A DNA stretch of 64,000 bases from Streptomyces mangrovisoli (GTDB lineage: Bacteria > Actinomycetota > Actinomycetes > Streptomycetales > Streptomycetaceae), in NCBI RefSeq assembly GCF_000974985.2, contig NZ_LAVA02000030.1, forward strand, positions 62,001-126,000, in the 5' to 3' direction. Shown in pieces: positions 35,027 to 41,607 of this stretch. Below the pieces are notes generated by a model. That model worked only from the letters and a program-made list of their open reading frames with translations. It was not told where the DNA came from and did no database searches. The translations under genes and the position numbers were made by a program. Positions within the stretch are counted from its first letter, which is position 1; each line of letters starts with the position of its first letter.

Positions 35027-35752
35027 GTGCTCGTTTCACGAAACGTGGCGGGATCTCTCTTTGTCGGTGGCGCGCTCAGCGTCACCCTGGGCTCCCTCCT
35101 CTACCCCGCCATGCTCGGAGTCCAGAAGGTCAACGCCGCCCCCGCGCGGGTCATCGCCACCCCGGCGACCGGACCGCTGACGCAGGCCGACCGGGATTTC
35201 GTGGTCCAGGTGCGCTCGGCCGGACTGTGGGAGTACCCCGTCGGCCAGAGGGCCGCGAAGAAGGGGACGACGAAGTCGGTCCGCAGCGCCGGGGAGCAAC
35301 TGGTGGACGGGGACGCCTCGTTGGACGCCGCCTGCCGCAAGGTGGCCGAACAGCTGGACATCGCGCTGCCCAACCGCCCCTCGACGCAACAGCAGGGATT
35401 CGAGACCCGGTTGAGCGCGGAGAGCGGCAAGGAGTTCAACGTGGACCTGGCCACCACGGTGCGCGCGTCGAGCGGCCAGTTCCTCAACACGGTCGCGAGC
35501 GTCCGCACGACCACGAGGAACTCGCTGGTCCGCGCGCTGGCCGACCAGGTCAACGACATCGTCCTGGACCACATCAAGGCCGTGGAGAAGACCGGCCTGG
35601 TCGACTTCGACCAGGCCCTGGCCCAGGAGACGGCCTCACCGGGCCCACCGGCCGCGGACCTGACCCCGCCCCCCGCGTCCGCGGGCGAGCCACAGGTCGT
35701 CCTCACCCCACCGGCGAACAGCACGACCTCGCCGACGCCGACGGCGGGATGA
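35027..35752 (+). CDS. DUF4142 (ferritin-like-fold) secreted or membrane-anchored protein
   Basis: A 241-residue protein: N-terminal membrane/signal segment (residues 9-30), then a DUF4142 helical domain with QADRDFVVQVRSAGLWEYPVGQRAAKKG, QLVDGDASLDAACRKVAEQL and a four-helix layout, and a Pro/Thr-rich tail. The role is unknown; some members are induced by stress. GTG 35027 is placed by AGGAG five bases upstream. Longer readings from ATGs at 34694 onward would read through the palindromes and lack the signal at the N-terminus. Confidence 0.88.
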   Translation: MLVSRNVAGSLFVGGALSVTLGSLLYPAMLGVQKVNAAPARVIATPATGPLTQADRDFVVQVRSAGLWEYPVGQRAAKKGTTKSVRSAGEQLVDGDASLDAACRKVAEQLDIALPNRPSTQQQGFETRLSAESGKEFNVDLATTVRASSGQFLNTVASVRTTTRNSLVRALADQVNDIVLDHIKAVEKTGLVDFDQALAQETASPGPPAADLTPPPASAGEPQVVLTPPANSTTSPTPTAG

Positions 35753-35805
35753 CCACCCGGGGCCGAACCACCCACACCGACCACCCGCCGACCGGGTTCG
35801 GCCCC

Positions 35806-35833
35806 GGCGTGCCGCCGCCCGCGGCGGCACGCC
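35806..35833 (+). terminator. Strong hairpin after the DUF4142 gene
   Basis: A perfect 13-bp stem GGCGTGCCGCCGC / GCGGCGGCACGCC with a 2-base gap, 53 bp past the stop. Confidence 0.8.
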
Positions 35834-35834
35834 G

Positions 35835-35903
35835 CTGACCCTCACCTCTCAAACCCGCGAGGCGTTCGCACGGGTCGAACCAAGGTGCGGAGGCAGTCAC
35901 TGA
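35835..35903 (+). pseudogene. Remnant of a second MazG-like gene 3' end
   Basis: Directly after the terminator the DNA reads LTLTSQTREAFARV, which parallels RTLTPETREVFTRH at the end of the MazG-like gene (34516-34557). About three quarters of the bases agree over 36 positions. The reading stops soon after and nothing of the catalytic helices precedes it. It is best seen as a decayed paralogue fragment. The match is short, so confidence is limited. Confidence 0.4.
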
Positions 35904-35913
35904 CGGAGCCGGG

Positions 35914-36234
35914 ATGACACATCTTGACTGTTGCGTCTTTACTCACATCGTTCGCGGCAGGGGCCGCCGCATCACGTATCAGAACGCCGGCGTCGACTGC
36001 GCCTTCGTCGGCGCCCTGAGCACAGGTTTCTGCAACTGGCGGATCGACTTCACCTACTCCGACGTCGACAACCGGACCTACCGCACGTCGCGCGGCAAGG
36101 TCCACGACGAATGCAAGATCGACCCCATGCGAAACAACTCTCCACAGACGCTGCCTCGTTATGGCAAGGCGTGCGCGCACCTTTACGTCAACGGCGTGCG
36201 CCGCGTGAGCCAGTGCCACCACATCACGAAGTGA
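35914..36234 (+). pseudogene. Frameshifted small Cys-rich secreted protein
   Basis: From 35984 onward one frame encodes a convincing mature domain: QNAGVDCAFVGALSTGFCNW, then further Cys in DECKI, KACAHLY and QCHHITK. Upstream, the open frame (MTHLDCCVFTHIVRGRGRR) looks unlike protein. The next frame reads ILTVASLLTSFAAGAAAS, a classical signal peptide, over 35921-35974, but it lacks a start and n-region. So at least one frameshift separates signal from domain. It could be a real decayed gene or a base error. It carries A/T-ending codons unlike its neighbours, including a TTA in the signal frame. Confidence 0.55.
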
Positions 36235-36241
36235 GTACGTC

Positions 36242-36484
36242 ATGATCGAGCAGCAGCGCAAGGAAGACGACCAGGCATGCGCCACCCGGCGGCACAGAGC
36301 CGGCCTCGCCGCTTTCCTCACCGGACTGATCGCCACGCTGGTGTTCTTCGCCGCCTGCCCGGGCCTGCCGCATGTCATCGACTGGGGCGCCATCTTCACG
36401 GCCGTGGCCGTGGGCGGGCTGTCGCGGTGGGGGTGGCTGGCGTGGATGAGGCGGGCAGCGCGCACGGCGGAGAACAGGAAGTAA
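36242..36484 (+). CDS. Small two-helix membrane protein
   Basis: An 80-residue protein: charged N-terminus (MIEQQRKEDDQACATRRHR), two hydrophobic segments (AAFLTGLIATLVFFAACPG and GAIFTAVAVGGLSRWGWLAWM) and a basic end. It starts 7 bp after the previous reading frame ends, with a poor ribosome site, so it may be coupled to it. No family recognised. A U-tailed terminator follows. Confidence 0.6.
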   Translation: MIEQQRKEDDQACATRRHRAGLAAFLTGLIATLVFFAACPGLPHVIDWGAIFTAVAVGGLSRWGWLAWMRRAARTAENRK

Positions 36485-36498
36485 TAGGCCGCAACAAG

Positions 36499-36537
36499 AA
36501 GGCGCCGCCAAGGACATGGCCCGACGGCGCCTTTTGT
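36499..36537 (+). terminator. Rho-independent terminator
   Basis: The stem AAGGCGCCG / CGGCGCCTT with a 17-base loop runs into TTTTGTTTG. It is a classic U-tailed form and unusual for this G+C-rich window. Confidence 0.85.
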
Positions 36538-36556
36538 TTGCTGCTCTTCACCGCCC

Positions 36557-36910
36557 CTAATCCGTGGCCTTCGGGTGCCGGAGGCTTGCGTAGACCAGCC
36601 ACACCTTGCGGCTTTCTTCGTCGACCAGGTACCAGAGTCGGCCGCCGCCGGTGATCTCGATCTGCCATTGCGGAAGCCGCTTGCCTCTGAAAGTAACCTC
36701 TGCCAGGTCGTACTTCAGCTGATGGTGACGCTCAGTCTGCTCCACGGGACGCGGGTCGGTACGCATGTGCGCCCACGCCTTGGCCGCGTTTCCCGGAGCC
36801 TTGTTGCAGACTTCACGCCACCCCTCGACGGCCCGCGTCTCCCCGAAGCGGACGTCGTATTCTCCTCGGCCGGGAGGTGGTGCGACCCGGTCCCCCTTCT
36901 TCGGGCTCAC
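36557..36910 (-). CDS. RelE/ParE-like toxin of a type II toxin-antitoxin pair
   Basis: A 117-residue basic protein. The C-terminal half LPQWQIEITGGGRLWYLVDEESRKVWLVYASLRHPKATD has the RelE-like layout: a core sheet, an Arg before the last strands and a C-terminal HPK. It starts at GTG 36910, overlapping the antitoxin stop (GTGA), so expression depends on antitoxin translation. Most RelE homologues cut mRNA at the ribosome and ParE homologues poison gyrase; which applies here is unknown. It shows more A/T-ending codons than neighbouring genes. Confidence 0.72.
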   Translation of the reverse strand: MSPKKGDRVAPPPGRGEYDVRFGETRAVEGWREVCNKAPGNAAKAWAHMRTDPRPVEQTERHHQLKYDLAEVTFRGKRLPQWQIEITGGGRLWYLVDEESRKVWLVYASLRHPKATD

Positions 36911-37395
36911 TCGCCGGGAACCTCCGGCGGCTCGACCGGGCCGAGGTCATCGCCCTTCGGTTCGGTGAGTGCCTGGCGCAGCTCAGGGTCCGCATGGACC
37001 AGGGCTGTCGACTTCCAGGCGGCGATGACAGGAGCCAGGAGACTGACATTGTCGAGGTCGACAGCTGCGCGTGCGGTCTCCACGAACTCGACCAGGAACT
37101 CTCGCACAGCTGCATCCGGCAGGTAACGGACCCAAGGGAACGCGTCCGGGAAGACATGGGTCAGGATCTTGACTGCCTGGGGGTCGCTTTTCATCATGGC
37201 GACGAAGATGCGTGTGGTGGAGTCGACCGCCAGCACGGCTTCCTCGGCACGTGCGGCGGTGGTCAGGTACAAGTCTTCTTCGCCACGGCGGTGCAGGCGG
37301 ATACCTCGGTGAGCGTTGCTCTGCATACGCGCGATGGTGTCCGTCGGCTTCTGTAGAAGCTCCGAGAGGTTCGCTTCAACGGGCGTGGTGGTCAT
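36907..37395 (-). CDS. Phd-like antitoxin with long C-terminal extension
   Basis: A 162-residue protein. The first 55 residues (PVEANLSELLQKPTDTIARMQ... and LHRRGEEDLYLTTAARAEEA) resemble Phd/YefM DNA-binding antitoxins. The remaining 100 residues form a helical domain much longer than the usual 80-90-residue antitoxin. It is first in the pair, 4-bp overlap with the toxin. A perfect inverted repeat touches its ATG (37396-37419), fitting autorepression. Confidence 0.72.
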   Translation of the reverse strand: MTTTPVEANLSELLQKPTDTIARMQSNAHRGIRLHRRGEEDLYLTTAARAEEAVLAVDSTTRIFVAMMKSDPQAVKILTHVFPDAFPWVRYLPDAAVREFLVEFVETARAAVDLDNVSLLAPVIAAWKSTALVHADPELRQALTEPKGDDLGPVEPPEVPGE

Positions 37396-37419
37396 GACTT
37401 CAAAAGTAGTTCAGAAGTC
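37396..37419 (-). promoter_or_regulatory. Palindromic operator and probable leaderless promoter of the toxin-antitoxin pair
   Basis: The arms GACTTC and GAAGTC with a 12-base spacer directly abut the antitoxin ATG. On the coding strand a TACTTT -10-like element sits inside the spacer, about 10 bases before the ATG, so the message may start at or near the start codon. Binding of the antitoxin here would shut the promoter. Confidence 0.6.
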
Positions 37420-37544
37420 CGACAACGTCCACCGCTTTCGCGTGGCCGACAGGCGTCGAACAGGTCGAGCCCTGAGCCTTCCGAGCATCCGGGCGATCAC
37501 TAGTCAGCGAAAAAACACTATGCTGACCTGCGCAAATGAGGAGC

Positions 37545-37955
37545 GGCAGACGAGTCGGGCTGTACGCCGGGTTCTGTCGCCCGGCTGCCTCGCGGCGGCC
37601 GGGGAGACGGCCATCCATCTAGGGCCGGCGTTGCCGCCGGCCTCGTGCGGTCTACCCGCGGGCTCGGGCGGGCAGCCCTCGAACGCTCGCGCAGAAGCAC
37701 CGGGGTGCTTCCTTTTGACCTTGCTCCGGGTGGGGTTTACCTAGCTGCCCAGGTCGCCCTGGGCACTGGTGGTCTCTTACACCACCGTTTCACCCTTACC
37801 CGGCGCCGAAGCGCCGGGCGGTCTGTTTTCTGTGGCACTGTCCCGCGGGTCACCCCGGGTGGCCGTTAGCCATCACCCTGCCCTGTGGAGCCCGGACGTT
37901 CCTCGGGAAGCCCCTCAAGGGGACTCCACGCGGCCGTCCGCCCGGCTCGTCTGCC
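37545..37955 (-). ncRNA. rnpB: RNase P RNA (type A)
   Basis: This is the catalytic RNA that matures tRNA 5' ends. The terminal P1 helix pairs GGCAGACGAG (5' end, 37946-37955) with CTCGTCTGCC (3' end, 37545-37554). Conserved actinobacterial blocks are seen, for example GAGGAACGTCCGGGCTCC near the 5' end, ACAGGGCAGGGTGATGG, and the GTAAACCCCACCCGGAGCAAGG stretch, ending in AACCCGGCGTACAGCCCGA. The length of about 410 nt is normal. A TAACAT -10-like element lies at 37965-37970. The 5' 41 nt overlap the end of the EamA gene on the same strand. Confidence 0.95.
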
Positions 37956-38847
37956 GTGGCGACCATGTTACCGGCCGCGCGGGGGCCTTCCGCGCCGGTC
38001 CCGCCGTGGCGAGCACCGAGCCCGCCAGGATCAGCACGAACGCCGCCAGGACGCCCGCCGTCAGCCGTTCGCCCAGGAACAGGGCGCCCGCGGCGACCGC
38101 GATCGCCGGGTTGACGTACGTGATCACCGTCGAGCGGGTCGGGCCGACCTCCTTGATCAGCTCCAGGAAGGCCACGAACGCGAGGGCCGTGCAGATGACG
38201 CCGAGGCCGGCCAGGGACGCGAGGACCGATGTCGACGGCATCTGCGCGGGCCAGGTGGCGGCCGCGGCGGGGGCGTAGACCAGGGCCGCCAGCGCCAGGC
38301 ACGGGGCCGTCAGCTGGAGGGTCGGGACGTTCTTCAGGTAGCGGGCGGCTATGAGGGGGGCCGTGGCGTAGCCGACGACCGTCAGCGCCACCTCCGCCAG
38401 GGACTTCGCGTCGCCGCCGGTCAGGTGCGGGATGGTCAGGACGGCCACGCCCGCGAGGCCCAGTGCCAGGCCCGCGACGCGCCGTACGCCCAGGTGCTCC
38501 GTCGCGCCGAAGAAGCGGGACAGGACCACGCCGACGATCGGCACGCCCGCGATCAGCAGGCCCGCCGTCGAGCTGGACAGGTGCCGCTCGGCGTCCGTCA
38601 GCGTGAACCAGGGGCCGATGATCTCGATGCACGCGAACGCCAGCATCGGCGCCCAGTGCGCCCGTACCGTCCGCAGCAGGCCGCCGCCGCGCAGCGCGAA
38701 CGGCAGCAGCAGGGCCGCGCCCAGGGCGCAGCGGGTGAACACCACCATCGACGGGGACAGGTCGTCCACCGCCACCTTGATCATCAGATAGGGGATGCCC
38801 CAGACGACTCCCATCAGGGAGAAGAGGAACCAGCCGCGTGCAGTCAT
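37915..38847 (-). CDS. EamA/DMT-family transporter
   Basis: A 310-residue protein with ten membrane helices made of two EamA repeats (FSLMGVVWGIPYLMIKVAV... and ...LGVICTALAFVAFLELIKEVGPTRSTVITYVNPAIAVAAGALFLGERLT). The family exports metabolites or takes up nucleotide-sugar-like compounds; substrate unknown. ATG 38847 has GGAAA upstream; a GTG at 38871 is an alternative. Its last 13 codons lie within the RNase P RNA gene, so the rnpB promoter is inside this coding region. It is divergent from nothing; the AraC gene upstream is on the same strand, 76 bp away. Confidence 0.93.
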   Translation of the reverse strand: MTARGWFLFSLMGVVWGIPYLMIKVAVDDLSPSMVVFTRCALGAALLLPFALRGGGLLRTVRAHWAPMLAFACIEIIGPWFTLTDAERHLSSSTAGLLIAGVPIVGVVLSRFFGATEHLGVRRVAGLALGLAGVAVLTIPHLTGGDAKSLAEVALTVVGYATAPLIAARYLKNVPTLQLTAPCLALAALVYAPAAAATWPAQMPSTSVLASLAGLGVICTALAFVAFLELIKEVGPTRSTVITYVNPAIAVAAGALFLGERLTAGVLAAFVLILAGSVLATAGPARKAPARPVTWSPRQTSRADGRVESP

Positions 38848-38923
38848 ATGAGTAGTTTCCGGCGGACGCACCGATGGGTCTTGAACGCCGTTGCGCTCCT
38901 CCCGCGCGACGAGGGCCCAGGCG

Positions 38924-39748
38924 TCAGGCCTCCAGCGTCCGCACCCCGCTGCGGTACGCCGCCGGTGTCACCCCCAGCACCCGGCGGAACCAGCGGGTCA
39001 GGTGCGCCTGGTCCGCGAAGCCCACCACCGCCGCCACCTCCGCCGGGCGCAGGCCCGCCTCCAGCAGCCCGCGGGCCCTGGCCACCCGGTGCTGGGCCAG
39101 CCACGCGTACGGCGGGATGCCCATGGTCGTACGGAAGGCGCGCAGCAACTGGTAGCGGGACAGGCCCAGGTCCGCGGCCAGGTCGGCGAGGGAGGGCGGG
39201 GCCGTCAACTCGTCCGCGAGGCGGTCGCGGACCAGCCGGGCCACGCCCGCCGCGCCGGGCACCGCGTCCGTGTCCGCGCGGGCGGTGGAGTGGCGGCGGG
39301 CCAGCGCCGTCAGCAGCCACGGCAGCCGGGACTCGGCCTCCAGCGGGTCGGGGCAGCGGGCCAGCTCGGTGTGGGCGGTCCGCAGCGCCGCGGCCAGTTC
39401 GGGGTCGTCCAGCAGCGGCTCGCGGAAGTGCGGCAAGCCGCCGAGGACGCCGTCGGCGAGCAGGCCGGGGGCGGCGTACAGGGCGCGGTAGGCGTAGCCG
39501 CCGGTGGCCTCACCGGGGCCGCCGGTGTGCATCTCGCCGGGGGCCAGCACCACGATCGAGCCCGGCCCGGTGCGGATGTGGCCGCCGCGGTAGTCGATGA
39601 TCTCCGTCCCGCCGACGCACACGCCGATCGTGTACTCGTCGTGCGCGTGCGGGGCGTAGACGTGCTTGTCGAAGCGGGCCGTCAGCAGGTCGAGCGGCGG
39701 CCCGCAGCGGCCCAGTCGCGCCCTCGTCCACAGCGCCTCCTCGGGCAT
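38924..39748 (-). CDS. AraC-family transcriptional regulator
   Basis: A 274-residue regulator with an N-terminal cupin sensing domain (about 20-110, YAPHAHDEYTIGVCVGGTEII) and a C-terminal double helix-turn-helix (about 175-270, LADLAADLGLSRYQLLRAFRTTMGIPPYAWLAQHRVARARGLLE and DQAHLTRWFRRVLGVTPAAYR). ATG 39748 follows GAGGAGG. It precedes the EamA exporter on the same strand, a common regulator/LysE-or-EamA pairing, so it probably controls that gene in response to the exported substrate. Confidence 0.94.
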   Translation of the reverse strand: MPEEALWTRARLGRCGPPLDLLTARFDKHVYAPHAHDEYTIGVCVGGTEIIDYRGGHIRTGPGSIVVLAPGEMHTGGPGEATGGYAYRALYAAPGLLADGVLGGLPHFREPLLDDPELAAALRTAHTELARCPDPLEAESRLPWLLTALARRHSTARADTDAVPGAAGVARLVRDRLADELTAPPSLADLAADLGLSRYQLLRAFRTTMGIPPYAWLAQHRVARARGLLEAGLRPAEVAAVVGFADQAHLTRWFRRVLGVTPAAYRSGVRTLEA

Positions 39749-39950
39749 CGGCCACCTCCTCGTCGGATCGCTTCCCGTGGCGGACCGCTTCCCATGGCTC
39801 CCCGCGGGTCTCTTCGTGGCCCGTCCCCGTCACGCAACGCCGGGCGGCCCGATTTCATGCCCCGGCACCTCCGGGCGCGGCCACGGCTCCGGGCCGGGCG
39901 TGCCGCGACACGCCGTACGCTGTCCGGGCAGCCCTACAGAAGGAGTACGT

Positions 39951-40733
39951 GTGCTGGTCCTGCTGCCCCCCTCCGAAGGCAAGGCGTCCTCGGGGCGCGG
40001 CGCCCCGCTGAAGCTGGAGTCGCTGTCGCTGCCCGCCCTCACCGCGGCCCGCGAGGCCGTCGTCGGCGAGCTGGCCGAGTTGTGCCTGGCGGACGAGGAC
40101 AAGGCGCGCGAGGTGCTCGGGCTGAGCGAGGGGCTGCGGGGCGAGGTCGCGAAGAACGCCGGACTGCGCACCGCCGGCACGCGGCCCGCGGGCGAGATCT
40201 ACACCGGTGTGCTCTACGACGCCCTCGACCTGGCCTCGCTGGATCCGGCCGCCAAGCGCCGGGCGGCCCGCTCGCTGCTGGTCTTCTCCGGGCTCTGGGG
40301 CGCGGTCCGGGTCACCGACCGGATCCCCTCCTACCGCTGCTCGATGGGGGTCCGGCTGCCCGGGCTCGGCGCGCTGGGCACCCACTGGCGGGCCCCGATG
40401 GCGGCGGCGCTGCCCGAGGCCGCCGGGGACGGGCTGGTCCTGGACCTGCGCTCCGCCGCCTACGCGGCCCCCTGGAAGCCGAAGGGCGAGGTCGCCGGGC
40501 GCACGGCGAGCGTTCGCGTGCTGCACGCGCCGACCCGGAAGGTGGTCAGCCACTTCAACAAGGCGACCAAGGGGCGGATCGTGCGCAGCCTGCTGGAGGC
40601 GGGCGCGGCGCCCGCGGACCCGGCGGAGCTGGTGGAAGCGCTGCGGGACCTCCGCTACACGGTCGAGGCGCAGGCACCGGCGGGTGCCGGGAAGGCCTGG
40701 CAGCTGGACGTGCTCGTGGACGAGGTGCACTGA
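39951..40733 (+). CDS. yaaA: YaaA-family (UPF0246) peroxide-stress protein
   Basis: A 260-residue protein with the family opening VLVLLPPSEGKA, central SGLWGAVRVTDRIPSYRCSMG and late VVSHFNKATKGRIVR. In E. coli, YaaA lowers free intracellular iron under H2O2 stress and binds DNA; the function here is by homology. GTG 39951 has AAGGAG five bases upstream. A degenerate 23-bp tandem repeat begins at its stop codon. Confidence 0.92.
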   Translation: MLVLLPPSEGKASSGRGAPLKLESLSLPALTAAREAVVGELAELCLADEDKAREVLGLSEGLRGEVAKNAGLRTAGTRPAGEIYTGVLYDALDLASLDPAAKRRAARSLLVFSGLWGAVRVTDRIPSYRCSMGVRLPGLGALGTHWRAPMAAALPEAAGDGLVLDLRSAAYAAPWKPKGEVAGRTASVRVLHAPTRKVVSHFNKATKGRIVRSLLEAGAAPADPAELVEALRDLRYTVEAQAPAGAGKAWQLDVLVDEVH

Positions 40734-40738
40734 CCCAC

Positions 40739-40842
40739 GGCGGCTGACCCAGGGCGCCCTCGGTGGCTGACCCAGGGCGCCCGCGGTGGCCGACCCTGGG
40801 CACCCCCGGTGGCTGGCCCTCGGCGCCCCCGGTGGCTGGCCG
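40739..40842. repeat. 23-bp degenerate tandem repeat after yaaA
   Basis: Four and a half units of GGTGGCTGACCCAGGGCGCCCxC (40739-40761, 40762-40784, 40785-40807, 40808-40830, then partial). Each unit contains TGACC, the same string that forms the yaaA stop codon and its next bases. Confidence 0.9.
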
Positions 40843-40845
40843 TAT

Positions 40846-40876
40846 GGCCGTTGCAGCATGTGCAACGGCCGTTGCG
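40846..40876. promoter_or_regulatory. Palindromic operator upstream of the KDPG aldolase gene
   Basis: A perfect 10-bp inverted repeat GGCCGTTGCA-GCATG-TGCAACGGCC (40846-40870) runs into a second perfect palindrome GCAACGGCCGTTGC (40862-40875). Three half-sites sit 31 bp before the ATG at 40907. This looks like a binding site for a dimeric repressor; the protein is not identified. Confidence 0.7.
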
Positions 40877-40906
40877 GGGAGTACGCGGGCTCGGCACGAT
40901 GGCGCC

Positions 40907-41554
40907 ATGACCTCGCCGTCGCCGGTGGCCCCGGCCCTCTCCGTGCTGGATCTGGCGCCCGTCGTCCCCGTCCTGGTCGTCGACGACGCCGAGCGCGCGG
41001 TGCCGCTGGCTCGGGCGCTCGTGGCGGGCGGGCTGCCCGCGATCGAGGTCACCCTGCGCACCCCGGCCGCGCTCGACGCGATCCGGGCGATCGCGGCCGC
41101 CGTACCGGAGGCGGTGGTCGGCGCGGGCACGGTCGTCGTACCGGAGCAGGTCGCCGCGTGCGCGGCCGCCGGAGCGCGGTTCCTCGTCAGTCCGGGCTGG
41201 ACGGACACCCTGCTCACGGCGATGCGGGCGTCCGAACTGCCGTTCCTGCCGGGGGTGTCGACCACGACGGAGGTGGTGGCGCTGCTGGAACGTGGGGTGC
41301 GGGAGCTGAAGTTCTTCCCGGCCGAGGCGGCGGGCGGTACGGCGTATCTGCGGGCGCTGGCCGGGCCGTTGCCGCAGGCCCGCTTCTGCCCGACGGGCGG
41401 CATCGGGCCCGACAACGCCGCCGACTATCTGGCGTTGCCCAACGTCGGCTGTGTGGGCGGCACTTGGATGGTCCCGGCGGATGCCGTCGCGGGTGGGGAG
41501 TGGGGACGGATCGAGGCGCTGGCGCGCGAGGCCGCGGCGCTGGGGCGGGCCTGA
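40907..41554 (+). CDS. eda: KDPG/KHG aldolase
   Basis: A 215-residue class I aldolase splitting 2-keto-3-deoxy-6-phosphogluconate to pyruvate and glyceraldehyde 3-phosphate, or 4-hydroxy-2-oxoglutarate to pyruvate and glyoxylate. The catalytic Glu is in AIEVTLRTP and the Schiff-base Lys in ELKFFPAEA; the phosphate-binding segment is CPTGGIGPDN. Length is typical. Transcribed alone behind a striking palindrome. No Entner-Doudoroff dehydratase is nearby. Confidence 0.95.
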   Translation: MTSPSPVAPALSVLDLAPVVPVLVVDDAERAVPLARALVAGGLPAIEVTLRTPAALDAIRAIAAAVPEAVVGAGTVVVPEQVAACAAAGARFLVSPGWTDTLLTAMRASELPFLPGVSTTTEVVALLERGVRELKFFPAEAAGGTAYLRALAGPLPQARFCPTGGIGPDNAADYLALPNVGCVGGTWMVPADAVAGGEWGRIEALAREAAALGRA

Positions 41555-41607
41555 GCGCCGAATCCGCCTCGCCCTGAGCGCCGTATCCCCCTCGACTCCC
41601 GTGCCGG

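Noticed and set aside
36907-37395. Reading the antitoxin gene as a phage or plasmid partition protein
   Set aside because: No ParA partner or phage genes are present; the 4-bp overlap with a RelE-like gene and the palindrome at the start fit a toxin-antitoxin pair better.
37500-37535. GTCAGC/GCTGAC inverted repeat with a T-run, as rnpB terminator
   Set aside because: The T-run lies in the loop rather than after the stem on the rnpB strand, so it does not fit a standard terminator.
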